Source: Macrotrachela quadricornifera
Taxonomy: Eukaryota > Rotifera > Eurotatoria > Philodinida > Philodinidae
DNA length: 64,000 bases
Assembly (NCBI GenBank): GCA_022393335.1
Contig: JAJEKB010020941.1
Span: forward strand, 298,938-362,937
Direction: 5' to 3'
Each line of letters starts with the position of its first letter. Position 1 is the stretch's first letter. Shown here one piece after another: positions 1-11,831 of the stretch. The translations under genes were made by a program, and so were the position numbers. Under the pieces are notes generated by a model. That model did not search any database, was not told the DNA's origin, and saw only the letters and a list, made by a program, of their open reading frames with translations.

Positions 1-395
1 TTTGACTAGTACTTTTTTATAATATCATATTTATCAAAATGGTCCTCTTTCTACAGCACGTGAATTTTTCGGTCGGAATAGAGATTAATTGTTGTTAGAA
101 AATAACAACCCGAAACATTGATCGAGATATAGCCTGACGTAGAAAGAAGATCATCATATAATAACATTACCTTGGCCTTTTTTTGTGCTCGGGTGTAAAT
201 CCGGTGGAAAACCTTTGGCCTTTGCTAAAGATCAAAGTTGCTGATCGTCGATCGAAAACAGTCAAAGAGCTAAGAGGAGCGATACAAATCGAATCGGATG
301 ATTTGCTACAAGAATTAACATAAAATCTGATGGCTAGTATGGAAAGACGTATTAATAGTCTCATTGAGGTCAATGGTGATTACATCATCTATTGA
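1..395 (+). pseudogene. Tc1/mariner transposase C-terminal remnant
   Basis: This is the 3' end of a Tc1-like DDE transposase, broken by stops and frameshifts and cut off by the window edge. In one frame the bases at 101-118 read as a degenerate version of the DNDPKH block that carries the second catalytic Asp; the Asp position now reads Asn. Further on, a WP..PG.NP-like stretch near 170-210 matches the segment that normally precedes the last acidic residue. The end (336-395) reads SMERRINSLIEVNGDYIIY then stop, the usual SMprR...akG...Y ending of Tc1 transposases. It cannot encode an active enzyme. The assignment rests on motif order only. Confidence 0.6.
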
Positions 396-1061
396 AATAA
401 ATATTCTAATAATAATAAAGAAGAATAAAGATAATATGTTTTTGAATTTATCAATTTATTTGTTGAAATCAGAGTAATATTTTTAGTGTAATACATAGTT
501 TTGATGATGATCTACTTATGCTATAAAGAACAGTTTGATTTGCTGTATTTAAGTGATTTCACAAAGCTGTTAGTCTTGAGGTATAGAATGATACAAATGT
601 TCATTTCTCTAGTAAATACATTTCTGAATATTTTAACATAAATTAGCACATAGGTAAGCAGTCTTTAGTACAATTTTCAAGTAAAAAGATTAATCCCAGC
701 TCGAGATTTGATTGAGATATTAGTTGAATTGTGATATGTCAGTTTCATTGGTTATCAGAGAATAATTCATAACTCAATGAAAGAAAGTCTATTGTCTAAT
801 AAAATTTTACTGAAAAAAGAGGACGAGCAGGACTTTTCAATGGTGGATCGAGTGATCTTGTATCTCTCTCCTAAAGATATATGTGGAGAAATTTATTCTG
901 CAATAATAATAGTAAAATCTTCTTAATACACACACGTATATATATTATATGAATTCTAAAGAGAAGAAAAAGTAAAGATAGTAATCGATAGTTAATATGA
1001 TGAAAGTATTTTCTGCATCGTTGTCAATACACAGGTTAAAATTCTGAGTAATTAATCAATC
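396..1061. other. AT-rich intergenic stretch
   Basis: No open frame, splice pattern or repeat structure that I can support. A short alternating TA/CA run lies near 929-950. Confidence 0.5.
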
Positions 1062-2054
1062 TTATCCTGTTGATTGAGGAAATATTCGTAAATTAGCCGA
1101 AATTAGTACATATATATTAGTTCCATGATATCCTGGGCAAGCGGAAGAACATTTCATATTCCATTTTTCTTTTAAGTTTTTATTTGATTTCAATTGTTGC
1201 GCAAATTGTTTACATAGATTATGATATAGTCCTCTTCTACCTCTTTGTTGTAATTGAATTTGACATTTTGTCAAATATTGAAATTGTTCAAATAATTTCA
1301 ACCATCGTTTTTCATCAAAATAATCTGTTTGTGAAGTTTTAGATTGACTATAGAGTTGCAAATATTTTAAGTTTCCTTGAATACAACCTGAAAGTACATG
1401 TTCTAATTCTGTAAACGATAATTCCGAATGAATAATTAGAGTTTTCAACGATAAAGGATAGATGAAAGATATATAATCGAATGGTTGATCACCTTTAGTT
1501 AGTCGAAGTTCCAAATATTTTAATTGAGTTAATTCTTCACAATGATGGATCAATGATATTGTTGTTGAAATATTTTTCAATTGTAATATTTTTATATTTC
1601 TACTAAATATAGTCGTATCAAGAGGAAAATTACATTCAACTTGTTTTTTGTTATTTATAATTAAAGTTTGTAATCGTTTTAATATTGATAATGATTTAAA
1701 TAACAATGGTGAGATATCATCATTGAAATTTATTTTTAGATATACAATTGATAATGGAAGTTTAAGTTCGACTAAGAAATTTTCATTGATAAATAATGTA
1801 AGTGATTTTAAATTTTGAAATATTCGGAGATTTTCACCATTAAAATTCATTAATACTAATCGTGTTAAGTTTGTTGGTAATGAAACGATTTGATAACGAT
1901 TATTTTCAATCTTAACGCTTAATTTCAATCGATGATCAAACAATATTCGATTTATATTTGAGTTTAAATTAAGAAAGAACAAGTGTGGATTGTCAACGAA
2001 TTCAATGATAATCATTATTAATTCATCGGGAAGGCTTTCAAATTTGGTAACCAT
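1062..2054 (-). CDS. F-box protein with degenerate leucine-rich repeats
   Basis: Single-exon ORF of 330 residues starting at a true ATG (2054-2052). Residues about 5-45 fit an F-box: SLPDEL, then a hydrophobic helix (IMIIIEFV), then HLFFLNLN and a basic segment. F-box domains bind Skp1 in SCF ubiquitin ligases, and the rest of the protein chooses the substrate. Residues about 60-290 repeat short L-x-x-L and LKxLxL patterns (NLTRLVLMNF, LKSLTLF, IKILQLKN, LKYLELRL, LKTLIIHS), like irregular leucine-rich repeats. There is no signal peptide or membrane helix, so it is expected to be cytosolic or nuclear. Bdelloid genomes carry large families of such genes. The frame is intact despite transposon relics on both sides. 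The family call is fairly sure; the substrate is unknown. Confidence 0.75.
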   Translation of the reverse strand: MVTKFESLPDELIMIIIEFVDNPHLFFLNLNSNINRILFDHRLKLSVKIENNRYQIVSLPTNLTRLVLMNFNGENLRIFQNLKSLTLFINENFLVELKLPLSIVYLKINFNDDISPLLFKSLSILKRLQTLIINNKKQVECNFPLDTTIFSRNIKILQLKNISTTISLIHHCEELTQLKYLELRLTKGDQPFDYISFIYPLSLKTLIIHSELSFTELEHVLSGCIQGNLKYLQLYSQSKTSQTDYFDEKRWLKLFEQFQYLTKCQIQLQQRGRRGLYHNLCKQFAQQLKSNKNLKEKWNMKCSSACPGYHGTNIYVLISANLRIFPQSTG

Positions 2055-2343
2055 ATTTTATTATAATATAAAGGATACTTTGTCAAACGAATAATAAAAT
2101 GGACTTGTAATTTCATACTGTTGAGAAAGATAACATCACAATTTCGTTATCTGACAAAGAATTTCGTAGTCATTGCTTAACATTTATCAAACATTTTTTA
2201 TTTTGCTCGAATTAATAGTAGAAAAACCGTTAAATTGATCCTTAATTATCCAAATATCAGTTTTTCACCTTTCGATGTCACTTTATGTAATAGAATTGTA
2301 ACCAACGAAACAAAATTATTTATCTTTTATATAACTTGTATAA

Positions 2344-3479
2344 TAGAGGTGTTTGCAAAAAAACTTGCACAAAAGTAGTTTTTCTTCTTTAAACGTTTTC
2401 TCTACTATTATAAGCAACTACATAGGTCAGTTTTTGGGGACGAAACCCTCGACAGACATACTACAAGCTATATATATATAGAAGTATGATTTTTTTCCTT
2501 TTCGATACCGAAATAAAAGAAAAATTATTGAAAATCTACCACAAATCAGTATCAACATCAACGATTAGTCATCATTTTCATGAATATGGTTATAAAAATG
2601 TTTTATCACAGTCTACTCATATTTTAACATCTGATGAAAAAGAATGACGTTTACAATGGGCTGAAAAGCATAAAAATCATGATTTTACTAATACGCTATT
2701 TACAGATGAAGCTTCATTTCAACTTTTTCCGAATACAGTTCGACGGTGAACGAAAACTCCTAATAAGAAACTAAAATGTTTATCTAAAATCCGTCAAAAA
2801 GTTTATATTTGGGGTGCGATAAGTGTGAAAGGCGTATTGATCTATCACACGTTTCGATGCAATCTTCATGATTCGTATTATGCTTCAATTCTTGAAGATT
2901 ATCTTCTTCCTGCTGCCAGATGTAAGCAATGAAAGAAAATAATGTAACGTTACTTATTCATGTTTTAGTTTTAGATCAGTTTGGTCAAAACTGGCGTTTA
3001 CAACAGGATAATCATCCGAAGTATAGATCTCACATTTGTACACAATTGATCGACGAACACGTACCAGAATTATTAGACTGACTATCTAACAGTCGGAATG
3101 TGAATCCAATTGAGAATATTGATGATCTCAAACTTTTTTAGCTTAAGAATTTCGAAATATTGATAGTAATATTGTAAGAAATTGTATGATGCCTATGAAA
3201 AAAAAGATATTTATCTCGTATTGATTTTGACGGTGAACGAATAAAATATTGAGCTGCGATGTTATTCGATATTTCTCGTTTTAGGCTATCAATTCCCATA
3301 CGAAACGTTTGAAGTGGAGTCTTAATTAATAAATATTTTTCAGGTGAAAAAGTCAAAAATGTTTTTTCTTTCGTCAGAAAAAAGGATGTTTATCTTATTT
3401 TTCTTCTACAAGTGAATAAATTTATATTGAAAATAATATCTGTAGAAGAATTTTGCAAGTTTTTTTGCAAACAGGTGTA
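2344..3479 (+). mobile_element. Tc1/mariner-type element with TIRs and TA target sites
   Basis: The ends are inverted copies of each other. The left begins TA-gaggtgtttgcaaaaa at 2344 and the right, read in reverse, begins TA-cacctgtttgcaaaaa at 3479; both continue into aacttgca. TA dinucleotides flank both ends (2344-2345 and 3478-3479), as expected for Tc1/mariner insertion. The element body is about 1.13 kb and holds a decayed transposase. A short element at 48281-48550 has the same ends. Confidence 0.8.
2500..3140 (+). pseudogene. Tc1-like transposase, inactivated
   Basis: Decayed DDE transposase inside the 2344-3479 element. Readable blocks in order: a helix-turn-helix-like segment near 2540-2600; FTDEASFQLF near 2700, holding the first catalytic Asp; VYIWGAISVKG near 2805; QQDNHPKYRS near 3002, holding the second Asp; and NVNPIENIDDLK near 3100, where the usual Asp before LNPIEN is Asn. 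In-frame stops occur near 2645, 2748 and 3078. A GT...AG stretch at 2922-2968 (47 nt) between two coding blocks looks like a spliceosomal intron or a small disruption. The protein is not expected to be functional. Confidence 0.75.
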
Positions 3480-3672
3480 TATGCATTAGAAAAATAAATT
3501 CAAACTAATCTAAGATAAATATTAATTTTGTATATATAAAGAAGAATGTTTGTCTGTCTATTTGTTCTTCAAGCATTTGGACTTGGTACGAACAAATGCA
3601 ACGAAAGAAGGGTCAGGAAGGAGTACCTGGGTGAAATTTCATCCAGATGATCTTTATATTAATTAAGGTTAC

Positions 3673-5309
3673 CAAAGGACAGGGGCGCATAAGACCCTGA
3701 TTTGGTCCATTGGACTTTTTTGTATTATATTCAGCACAATCATATATAGAATGAAAGAATTTCAGTTGGCGAGTATTTTTTTACTAGATTTCAAATATAG
3801 TTGAGGATTTCTTCCTGCAAACTTCGAATAGTCTTATTGCGAATAAATGCTCATGACATAGTAGTCTTTTAGATCAATCTCCTATTTATAAATTTTAGAA
3901 ATTCATCTTCTATTATAGCTCATTGGATAGCTCTTTTCACGGGCTATAAAACCATATAGTTTTAAAAACTACTGAAATTGGGCCAAGAAAAAGGTCTAAG
4001 ACCACAAACTAAAAACTATCTCTATTCTTACATATTATCTAACATATTTGATTGACAATTTTTTCTAAAAGTTGTATGAGCCAGTGCAGTGAAGTGATGA
4101 CTGAATACTTTGGATCACCTTTATGAATCCGATTTTCAAAAACACAGCTTCGAACGATTGCTTCAGGAGGTATAATAGAATACGTATTATCACACGATAT
4201 AATTTCGTAATAGATATATGGTTCTTTTCTCAATTAGACAATCAAATGGCGGTATAACGAATCCAGGGAAAATACCATTGGCGTTATGTATATTCTGTTG
4301 CTCTTAATAGTATGTAGTTCTTCATGTCACGTAGAATATTCGTGTTGATATCCAGCTAAAACGGTTTCTTTCTCTCCTTCCTTCCCAACGATTCCCACCA
4401 GCTCTTGCGTGTCTATTCGTTTCATGATAAAGAAAAAAAATATCCGAAATATCTGAATCTGTACATATGTTCATTTCGACACACTATATCTGCACTATTT
4501 TTGCCCTCACCGCCTTTTTCTCTCTGCATGCATGATCAACAAGCATAGTCTTAATTTCATTCAGAGAGTGCTAACAATAGAATGATAGGATATGTAACTA
4601 TGATTCATCAGCTCCTATTTAACGAATTCTAAAGGACAGCGTGTGAATGTTCTGAATCTCGAAATACTAGGACTTTATAGCTGAGAGAAAAGATAATCTG
4701 ACGAGTTATAACAGAAGTTAGCATAAAAACATTTTTTGAAAGAATCGTAAATCAAATATGTTATATCATATATAAAAATAGACATAGTTTTTACTTTATG
4801 ATCCTGAACTTTTTTTTTGGCCTACCTTTAATCATTTTGAAAACTATACGGTTTTGTAGCCCCTGAAAAGAGCTATCCAACGAGCTATATTAAAAACTGG
4901 CTTATACGACTTTTAGAAAAAAATCATCAACCACGTATGTTAAATGATATGTAAAAATAAACATAGTTTTTAGTTTGTGGTCTTAGACCTTTTTCTTGAC
5001 TCAATTTCAGTAGTTTTTAAAACTATATGGTTTTATAGCCCGTGAAAAGAGCTATCCAATGAGCTATAATAGAAGATGAATTTCTAAAATTTATAAATAG
5101 GAGATTGATCTAGAGGACTACTATGTCATGAGCATTTATTCGCAATAAGACTATTCGAAGTCTGCAGGAAGAAATCCTTAACTATATTTGAAGTCTAGTA
5201 TAAAAATACTCGCCAACTGAAACTCTTTCATTCTATATATGATTGTGCTGGATATAATACAAAAAAGTCCAACGGGCCAAATTAGGGTCTTATGCGCCCC
5301 TGTCCTTTG
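3673..5309. mobile_element. DNA element with ~400-bp inverted repeats
   Basis: Two arms of about 400 bp, 3673-4072 and 4912-5309, are inverted copies of each other at roughly 85-90% by eye. The outer ends read CAAAGGACAGGGGCGCATAA on both sides. A second diverged copy of the inner part of the right arm lies at about 4720-4900, so the right end carries a subterminal direct repeat of ~175 bp. The central 0.65 kb has no recognisable transposase. Minus-strand frames there (4039-4233, and a short one near 4425-4320) look protein-like but I cannot name them. I could not identify a target-site duplication, so the superfamily is undecided. Confidence 0.7.
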
Positions 5310-5340
5310 CTTTGTTCCTCTCATTTCAAAGGAAGTTAAG

Positions 5341-5469
5341 ATGAATAAGCAGTATGTTGGTGATGTCAAAACTGCTGACATCCAATTTGGCCAAACTGGA
5401 GTATTCAAGTTACATGCCAGTGATGTTACCTCTTTTTACTATGGAATTCGTCATTTAATAGACTGTTAG
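5341..5469 (+). CDS. Short hypothetical ORF or exon
   Basis: Forty-two codons from ATG to TAG directly outside the right arm of the preceding element. An acceptor-like tttcaaag lies just upstream at about 5324-5331, so it could be the last exon of a gene broken by that element. The composition (QYVGDVKTADIQFGQTGVF) is more protein-like than nearby random frames. I recognise no domain. Confidence 0.2.
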   Translation: MNKQYVGDVKTADIQFGQTGVFKLHASDVTSFYYGIRHLIDC

Positions 5470-5543
5470 TAATAATTTCCCTCTTTTTTATATTACGATA
5501 TTGGTGGCTGATGTAATACATGTAAACTATTTAAGAAAAGGGA

Positions 5544-5933
5544 GTATGATGTAGAGTACTGCACGGGTACAACTTTTCGTACCCGTACCCTACCTGTATA
5601 TAAATTTTATACCCGTACCCGACCCGTACCCGTCGCGGAATTACCCGTAACCGACCAGTACCCGTAACATTGGTATCTGTATCCACATTTTTCCTATCCG
5701 TATCTTACCCATACTTATAATCATAGTTCATAATATAAGTTCACTAGTTTATTTAGCTGGTTTAAATAAAAACAAGATAAAAACATCTATATGGTAATCA
5801 AACACATTTACGAAGGAACACAATTAATAATTAGAGTACCGCACAGGTATGACTTTCCGTACTCGTATCCTACTCGTACCCGTCGATTTCGTACCCGTAC
5901 CCGACCCGCGGATTGCAGTACTCTAGTATGATG
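5544..5933. mobile_element. hAT-type MITE with 8-bp target duplication
   Basis: A 374-bp element (5552-5925) starts with tagagtactgca and ends with its exact inverse. It is flanked by identical 8-bp repeats GTATGATG at 5544-5551 and 5926-5933. An 8-bp duplication and TAGAG-type ends are hallmarks of hAT transposons. The subterminal regions are packed with short tandem acccgt/tacccg motifs, typical of hAT transposase binding sites. There is no coding capacity. A decayed hAT transposase sits at 59.5-60.2 kb, but I cannot show it mobilised this element. Confidence 0.85.
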
Positions 5934-6410
5934 CATCAAAGAGTGTTTGAACTTTGTCATTGTCTAAATCCATCATTTAGTCTTCTTTTATCATGTTGCA
6001 TACGCGTTTTCATAGGAATAATGTATTTCTATTCTTTGCATGATCAATCGACGAGATAACAAGTTAGGAAGTGTATTGTACTCGGAGTTTAATTGTCAGT
6101 TTAGAACAAAAATCGTAGCATTCTGATTGCGAAACACTGTGAAATAAAAAGGTACATGCGACATGAATTGTCGTCAGTACTGCTGTTTTAACAACTAATT
6201 GATTTAGTGAGAATGATTTATGTAACAACATGTTTTCGTTACTTTTTTGCATTGACTATGTAAAAGCAAATAAACGAAAAAAAAAATATTAATGCATTGT
6301 GAAATATACACGAACAACTAAAGCCGTCGATGTTACAATCAATCATGCACATAAAAAAATCAAAAATTTTGATTTCATATTTCTTATTATGATATATAGC
6401 CCTATTCTAG
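5934..6410. other. Upstream region of the EGF-LamG gene
   Basis: No gene seen. It is AT-rich and probably contains the promoter of the gene starting at 6411. Short A-tracts lie at 6279-6288 and 6351-6357. No clear TATA box can be assigned. Confidence 0.4.
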
Positions 6411-9400
6411 ATGTTTCATAGAGTAACAAGAATTAATCAAGCCCCACCATCATTATTTACGTCGGGTATTGATAATGATTATAATTTTATGACATACGAA
6501 CTTGATGATGATCAAACAACATGGGCTAGGTAGGAAATAATGTTTTCAAAGTACACAAAGTTATCAATTTTTGTTCTAGAAGCGTAAGGGAGCCTATAGT
6601 AGAGGAGGCTAAACCAAACGGTCGAAAAAAAATTATTGCCATAGTTTTATCTGTAGCAGCATTACTACTTATTGGTGGGATTGCTGGTGCTGTTGCTTAT
6701 GCAACACAAAAAGACAAAGGTAAGAATAATTTTAAGCAAAAATCAGAATAACTTGATTGATTTAGATAAAGACTGCGATCCTCAATGTTGGAATGGAGGA
6801 ACATGTGTCTCTAATGTTTGTCAATGTCCACAAGGTTTCACAGGTAGTACTTGTGAAACAGTTGTCTGTAGTCCATCGTGTAGTCATGGACAATGTTTAA
6901 GTCCACAGACATGCACCTGTCAATCTGGATGGAGTGGAACTTCATGTGATCAATGTATGTTTAAAATCGAAATTTAAATTAACAACTTATTATTCCGTCT
7001 TCTAGCTATTTGTACAACTCCATGTGTCAATGGAAATTGTACTCAACCAAATACTTGCACGTAAATAATCGAATACTTTGAGAATCTTTTTTTACCTATT
7101 TAGCATTTGATGATACTTCTGCTAGAAAATCTTTTAGCAAAGTTTATTGATTTTGAACATACAAATAATATTAATTATTCTTTATATTTATTGTATAGAT
7201 GTGCAACAGGTTATGCAGGTTCAACATGCGGTACACGTAAGGATTACATTTTTTATTTTATTACTTTCTATGTATTTTTATATCTTTTCTTCAGCTATTT
7301 GCTCACCCAGTTGTATTCATGGTACTTGTTCTTCGCCAAATAACTGCACGTAAGATAGTTAATCTTTTTATTTTCTTCCATGTTTTTAACATGATATTAT
7401 TACTTTTAGATGTCAATCCACTTGGTCAGGCAGCATATGTAACAGCCGTAAGTAGATTTTTCAGTCTGATTGAGAGAAACTACCATACCATAGATTTATT
7501 AAAAGAGAATAACAGATTGAATATAAACAGTTAACAAAATAAATAATACAGGAATAAGATTTCATTTACTTTTTTTTTTACGCAGCTGTTTGCTCACCTG
7601 TTTGTCAGAATGGAGGAACATGCGTAAGTGGATTTTTATTAAAGAAGCAAAATTTATTTTTCTATATCATTAATATAGACTGCTCCGTCAACATGTCAAT
7701 GTCCTGCCAACTATACTGGATCAATCTGTACTACTCCTGTGTGTACATCAACTTGTCTCAATGGTGGAACTTGTTCAGGTATTTATTTATATACTCTTCA
7801 CTAGAGATTTACTTATGTTTCATTTAGCACCAAATACCTGTACTTGTACAAGTAGTTGGACAGGTGCCACATGTGCTACACGTAAGAATAATAAGAATTA
7901 ATGAGAATAAATATCTATTTTTAGTAAATTCATAGCTGTGTGTTCTCCTAGTTGTATAAACAGTGGTTCATGTGTGAGTATCAATAAGATAATGGATTAG
8001 GTTTTATTGTCGAATATTGTTAGATTGCACCTAATAATTGTTCATGTACTGCAAATACTTGGACAGGCTCAATATGTCAGACACGTATGAAAAATCTTGA
8101 GTTTATTGACGACATAATAAATAAAATCTTTTTTTTTGAAGCTATTTGTACAAATGCATGTTTAAATGGAGGTAATTGTTCAAGTCCTCAAACATGGTAA
8201 AGAAAGTATTTAATTATAATATTAACTTATAATCTAATTATTATTGTTGTGTATAGTACCTGTACATCACAATACAATGGCTCAACATGTGCTACTCGTA
8301 AGTTCAGTATATTTATTTGCAATAATATTAAAAAATAATTTTTGATAGCCATCTGTACAAGTGCATGTTTGAATGGAGGGAATTGTACAGGTAAGATAGA
8401 AAAGATATTAAAATATAGATACTAAAGAGTTTTCTTTTTTGTAGCACCAAATACATGTACATGTGCTACTGGATACAATGGATCAGTGTGTCAAAATCGT
8501 GAGTATTTGACAAAAATGATTTTCTTCGATTCTTATGGATTTTTTTTCAAAATGTGATACCAGCAATCTGTTCTCCTTCATGTGTAAATGGCACATGCAC
8601 CAGTCCGAACACGTGCACTTGTAATTCTGGGTGGAATGGTACTGTCTGTAATATTCGTCAGTAGATTTTTTCTTAGGTCTCTTTTGTTTAATAAAGTTTT
8701 TCATCGGTATATTTTAGCTGTCTGTTCACCATCATGTCAAAACAACGGTAACTGTACTGCACCTGGGGTGTGTACATGTCCATCAACTTATAGCGGTAGT
8801 TATTGTCAAAATCCAGTTTGCTCACCTGCTTGTCAGAATGGAGGAACATGTGTTAGTAAACTTTTATTAAAGGAGTAAGATTTATTTTTCTATACCATTA
8901 ATGTAGACTGCTCCGTCAACATGTCAATGTCCTGCCAACTATACTGGATCGATATGTACTACTCCTGTGTGTACATCAACTTGTCTCAATGGTGGAACTT
9001 GTTCAGGTATTTATTTATATACTCTTCGCTAGAGATTTATTTGTGTTTCATTTAGCACCAAATACCTGTACTTGTACAAGTAGTTGGACAGGCGCTACAT
9101 GTGCTACACGTAAGACTAATAAGAATTAATAAGAATAAATATCTATTTTTAGTAAATTCATAGCTGTGTGTTCTCCTAGTTGTTTAAACAGTGGTTCATG
9201 TGTGAGTATCAATAAGATAATGGATTAGGTTTTATTGTCGAATATTGTTAGATTGCACCTAATAATTGTTCATGTACTGCAAATACTTGGACAGGCTCAA
9301 TATGTCAGACACGTATGATAAATCTTGAGTTTATTGACGACATAATAAATAAAATCTTTTTTTGTAGCTATTTGTACAAATGCATGTTTGAATGGAGGTA

Positions 9401-11434
9401 ATTGTTCAAGTCCTCAAACATGGTAAAGAAAGTATTTAATTATAATATTAACTTATAATCTAATTATTATTGTTGTGTATAGTACCTGTACATCGCAGTA
9501 TAATGGCTCAACATGTGCTACTCGTAAGTTGAGTATATTTATTTGCAATAATATTAAAAAAATAATTTTTGATAGCCATCTGTACAAGTGCATGTTTGAA
9601 TGGAGGTAATTGTACAGGTAAGATAGAAAAGAATTTAAAAGATGAATACTAAAGAGTTTTATTTCCTAGCACCAAATACATGTACATGTGCTACTGGATA
9701 TAATGGATCAGTGTGCCAATATCGTGAGTATACTTTTCTTTTTCTATTTAAAAATATTTTGCTTAAAAAAAAAAAAGAAAATCTAAACTTGAAGTGACTT
9801 GAGAGTAATACTACATGTACTGATTTGCATACAATATAAATCAAGATATTGTGGTTGTAATATCATAGATTTTGAAAATTGTCAAAGTTAAATGATTAGA
9901 TTATTTTTTATTCAGCTGTATGCAATCCGTCATGTCTCAATGGTGGTACATGTAGTGCTCCCAACACTTGTCAATGTATTGCCGATGTCTGGACAGGACC
10001 TGTTTGTCAAACACGTAAGTATATTAAACATAAAATATGACAATAGAATGTATTATGTATTTATAGCTATTCGTATAATGTGGGCATTTGACAATAGCTA
10101 TCAAGATCTATATGGAAATTATCAAGGTGTAAGTGTAAATTCGCCTAGTTTCGTATCTCCAGGTATTACTGGCTATGGTACTTGTCTCTATTTGAATCGT
10201 TCACTTTCACAATCAGTGACGATTTATTCTCCACCTTTTCTTAACATGGCTTACACATCATTTTCTCTTGTTGCTTGGGTTAAAGCAACATCATTCTCAA
10301 ATGGCGCTGCAGATGACAATGCAATTTTTGGTCAATTTGATCAAAATACTTTGGATAGATCACTTCACATTATTGTACGGAGTCAACTTATTTATTTAGG
10401 GTTTTATGCAGATGATATTCAAGGTTCACGAACTCTTTATCCTGGTAATTGGTATCACGTATGTATCTATCATAAGTTCATGATTGTGTCACTTTGCAGA
10501 GAGATGCTTTTCGTTTTTGTTTAGATGGCTTATGTATATGATTATTCTACTTTGACTCAGTATGTTTATGTCAATGGAGTATTAGATGTATCTGGTAGTC
10601 CCAAAGGTCCATATCAAGGAATTGTAGGTAATTTAACAATTGGTACAAATGGTGTTCGTTATCCGAATAATTATTGGGATGGATGTATTGATCAAGTAAC
10701 TTATGCTGCTCGAGCAAAAAAGTAAATAATTTTCGCATTAATATAATTTCACAAAAATGTCTTTGTTCAGTGCTAGCGAAGTACTTCGTGAAGCCACTTT
10801 ATCAGTGGCTTTAACTTTCGATAACAATCTGATTGATGCAGGTCCATTAGGTATTAATGGAAGTGGAACGAGTTTTACTTATAGTACATCAGGTCGAGTT
10901 AATCGAAGTTTATCTTTACTTACAAATCCTTCATATGTTCAAACGACAGGTCTTGTTCTTCTCGGTACCAGTAATCAAGCTTATTCTTTGGCCATTTGGA
11001 TAAAACCTACGGTAATTACAAGTGGTACAATTATTCACGTATCAGCATTGACGACTGGTCTCGGCTGGTGTATTCCTATGTTAGGATTTACTAGTGCCGG
11101 CCGGATAGGTGCTCATAGTTGGAATAGTGGATCTATCTCAATTACGGGTCCTGCTGCTGTTGCGAACGTTTGGACTCATTTAGTTCTAACTTACGGAACA
11201 TCAAATGGGATTCGGCTTTATATTAATGGAACTCAATATGGATCAGCTTCTGGTGCTTTTAATTATTTAGCAGCCTCGGCACCTGTAACAGCTACCTTGG
11301 GCTCACCACTCAGTGGTACAGGTTGTGCAACAGGTCCCATTACAGCAGGACAATACTCAGGCTATATGGATGAATTTCAAGTATACTCAAGAGAATTAAA
11401 TTCCACTGAGGTTTTGGCTCTTGCCAATCCTTAA
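6411..11434 (+). CDS. Membrane-anchored multi-EGF protein with two LamG-like domains
   Basis: Multi-exon gene of about 30 small exons. Exon 1 (6411-6529) encodes a cytoplasmic head. Exon 2 (6580-6719) gives a basic stop (GRKK) and a single helix, IIAIVLSVAALLLIGGIAGA, so the protein is probably type II with its C-terminus outside. Exon 3 (6766-6954) holds two EGF-like modules. Later modules are mostly split over two exons (for example 7006-7060 with 7199-7236, 7295-7349 with 7410-7447), each of the form C..C.NG.C......C.C..G.tG..C; I count about 17. Then come two concanavalin/LamG-like domains: 10066-10458 plus 10525-10721, joined as NWYH-MAYVYDY, and 10771-11434, ending at TAA. Phases agree at every junction I checked, and most module borders are phase 1. 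Its likely role is adhesion or ligand binding; the exact function is unknown. A block of modules is duplicated internally. Confidence 0.8.
7588..9730 (+). repeat. Tandem duplication of a five-module EGF exon block
   Basis: The segment at about 7588-8505 recurs at about 8816-9730, offset by 1225-1228 bp, including its introns. The two copies are nearly identical (for example gactgctccgtcaacatgtc at 7678 and 8906). Differences are mostly single bases, such as donor GTAAGT in copy 1 against GTTAGT in copy 2. The duplication therefore happened at DNA level within the gene and is fairly recent. It preserves phase, so the protein gained whole EGF modules. Confidence 0.9.
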
Positions 11435-11831
11435 ATGAGGCTTTTTGTAGTCCATTGTTAAATAACTGACTTTTTCAAATTTTTTGTGAATTTTTATAAA
11501 AAAGTTCATTTTAGCGTTTGAGTGCACCGAAATATTCGATGAATACAGTTTTTGTGTGAATATTCAAAATAAAAATAACAAATCAAATTTGAACCCACAA
11601 ATCTCCTAGAACTTTAAAATTCTATTAAATCCGACAAAGTACCACGGTCTGTAAACGATCAAATGTGTAGTTATTAAAATATTTATTACTCCCATTGGGT
11701 GGAAAATGAGAAATAACAATTGTCTTCACAAATGAGTTGTTATAAATTTCTTCTTTTTTTATTATCTCAAGAAGCTTAAACATGTTTTTAAATGACTATC
11801 ATCAGATAAAACTATGTAGTTTCAACCCTTA
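11435..11831. other. 3' flank of the EGF-LamG gene
   Basis: AT-rich sequence with no gene seen. An aataaa hexamer near 11567, about 130 bp past the stop, could serve as the polyadenylation signal. Confidence 0.35.

Noticed and set aside
5552..5925. acccgt runs as a telomere or minisatellite
   Set aside because: They are bounded by exact inverted ends and an 8-bp duplication, so they belong to a hAT-type MITE.
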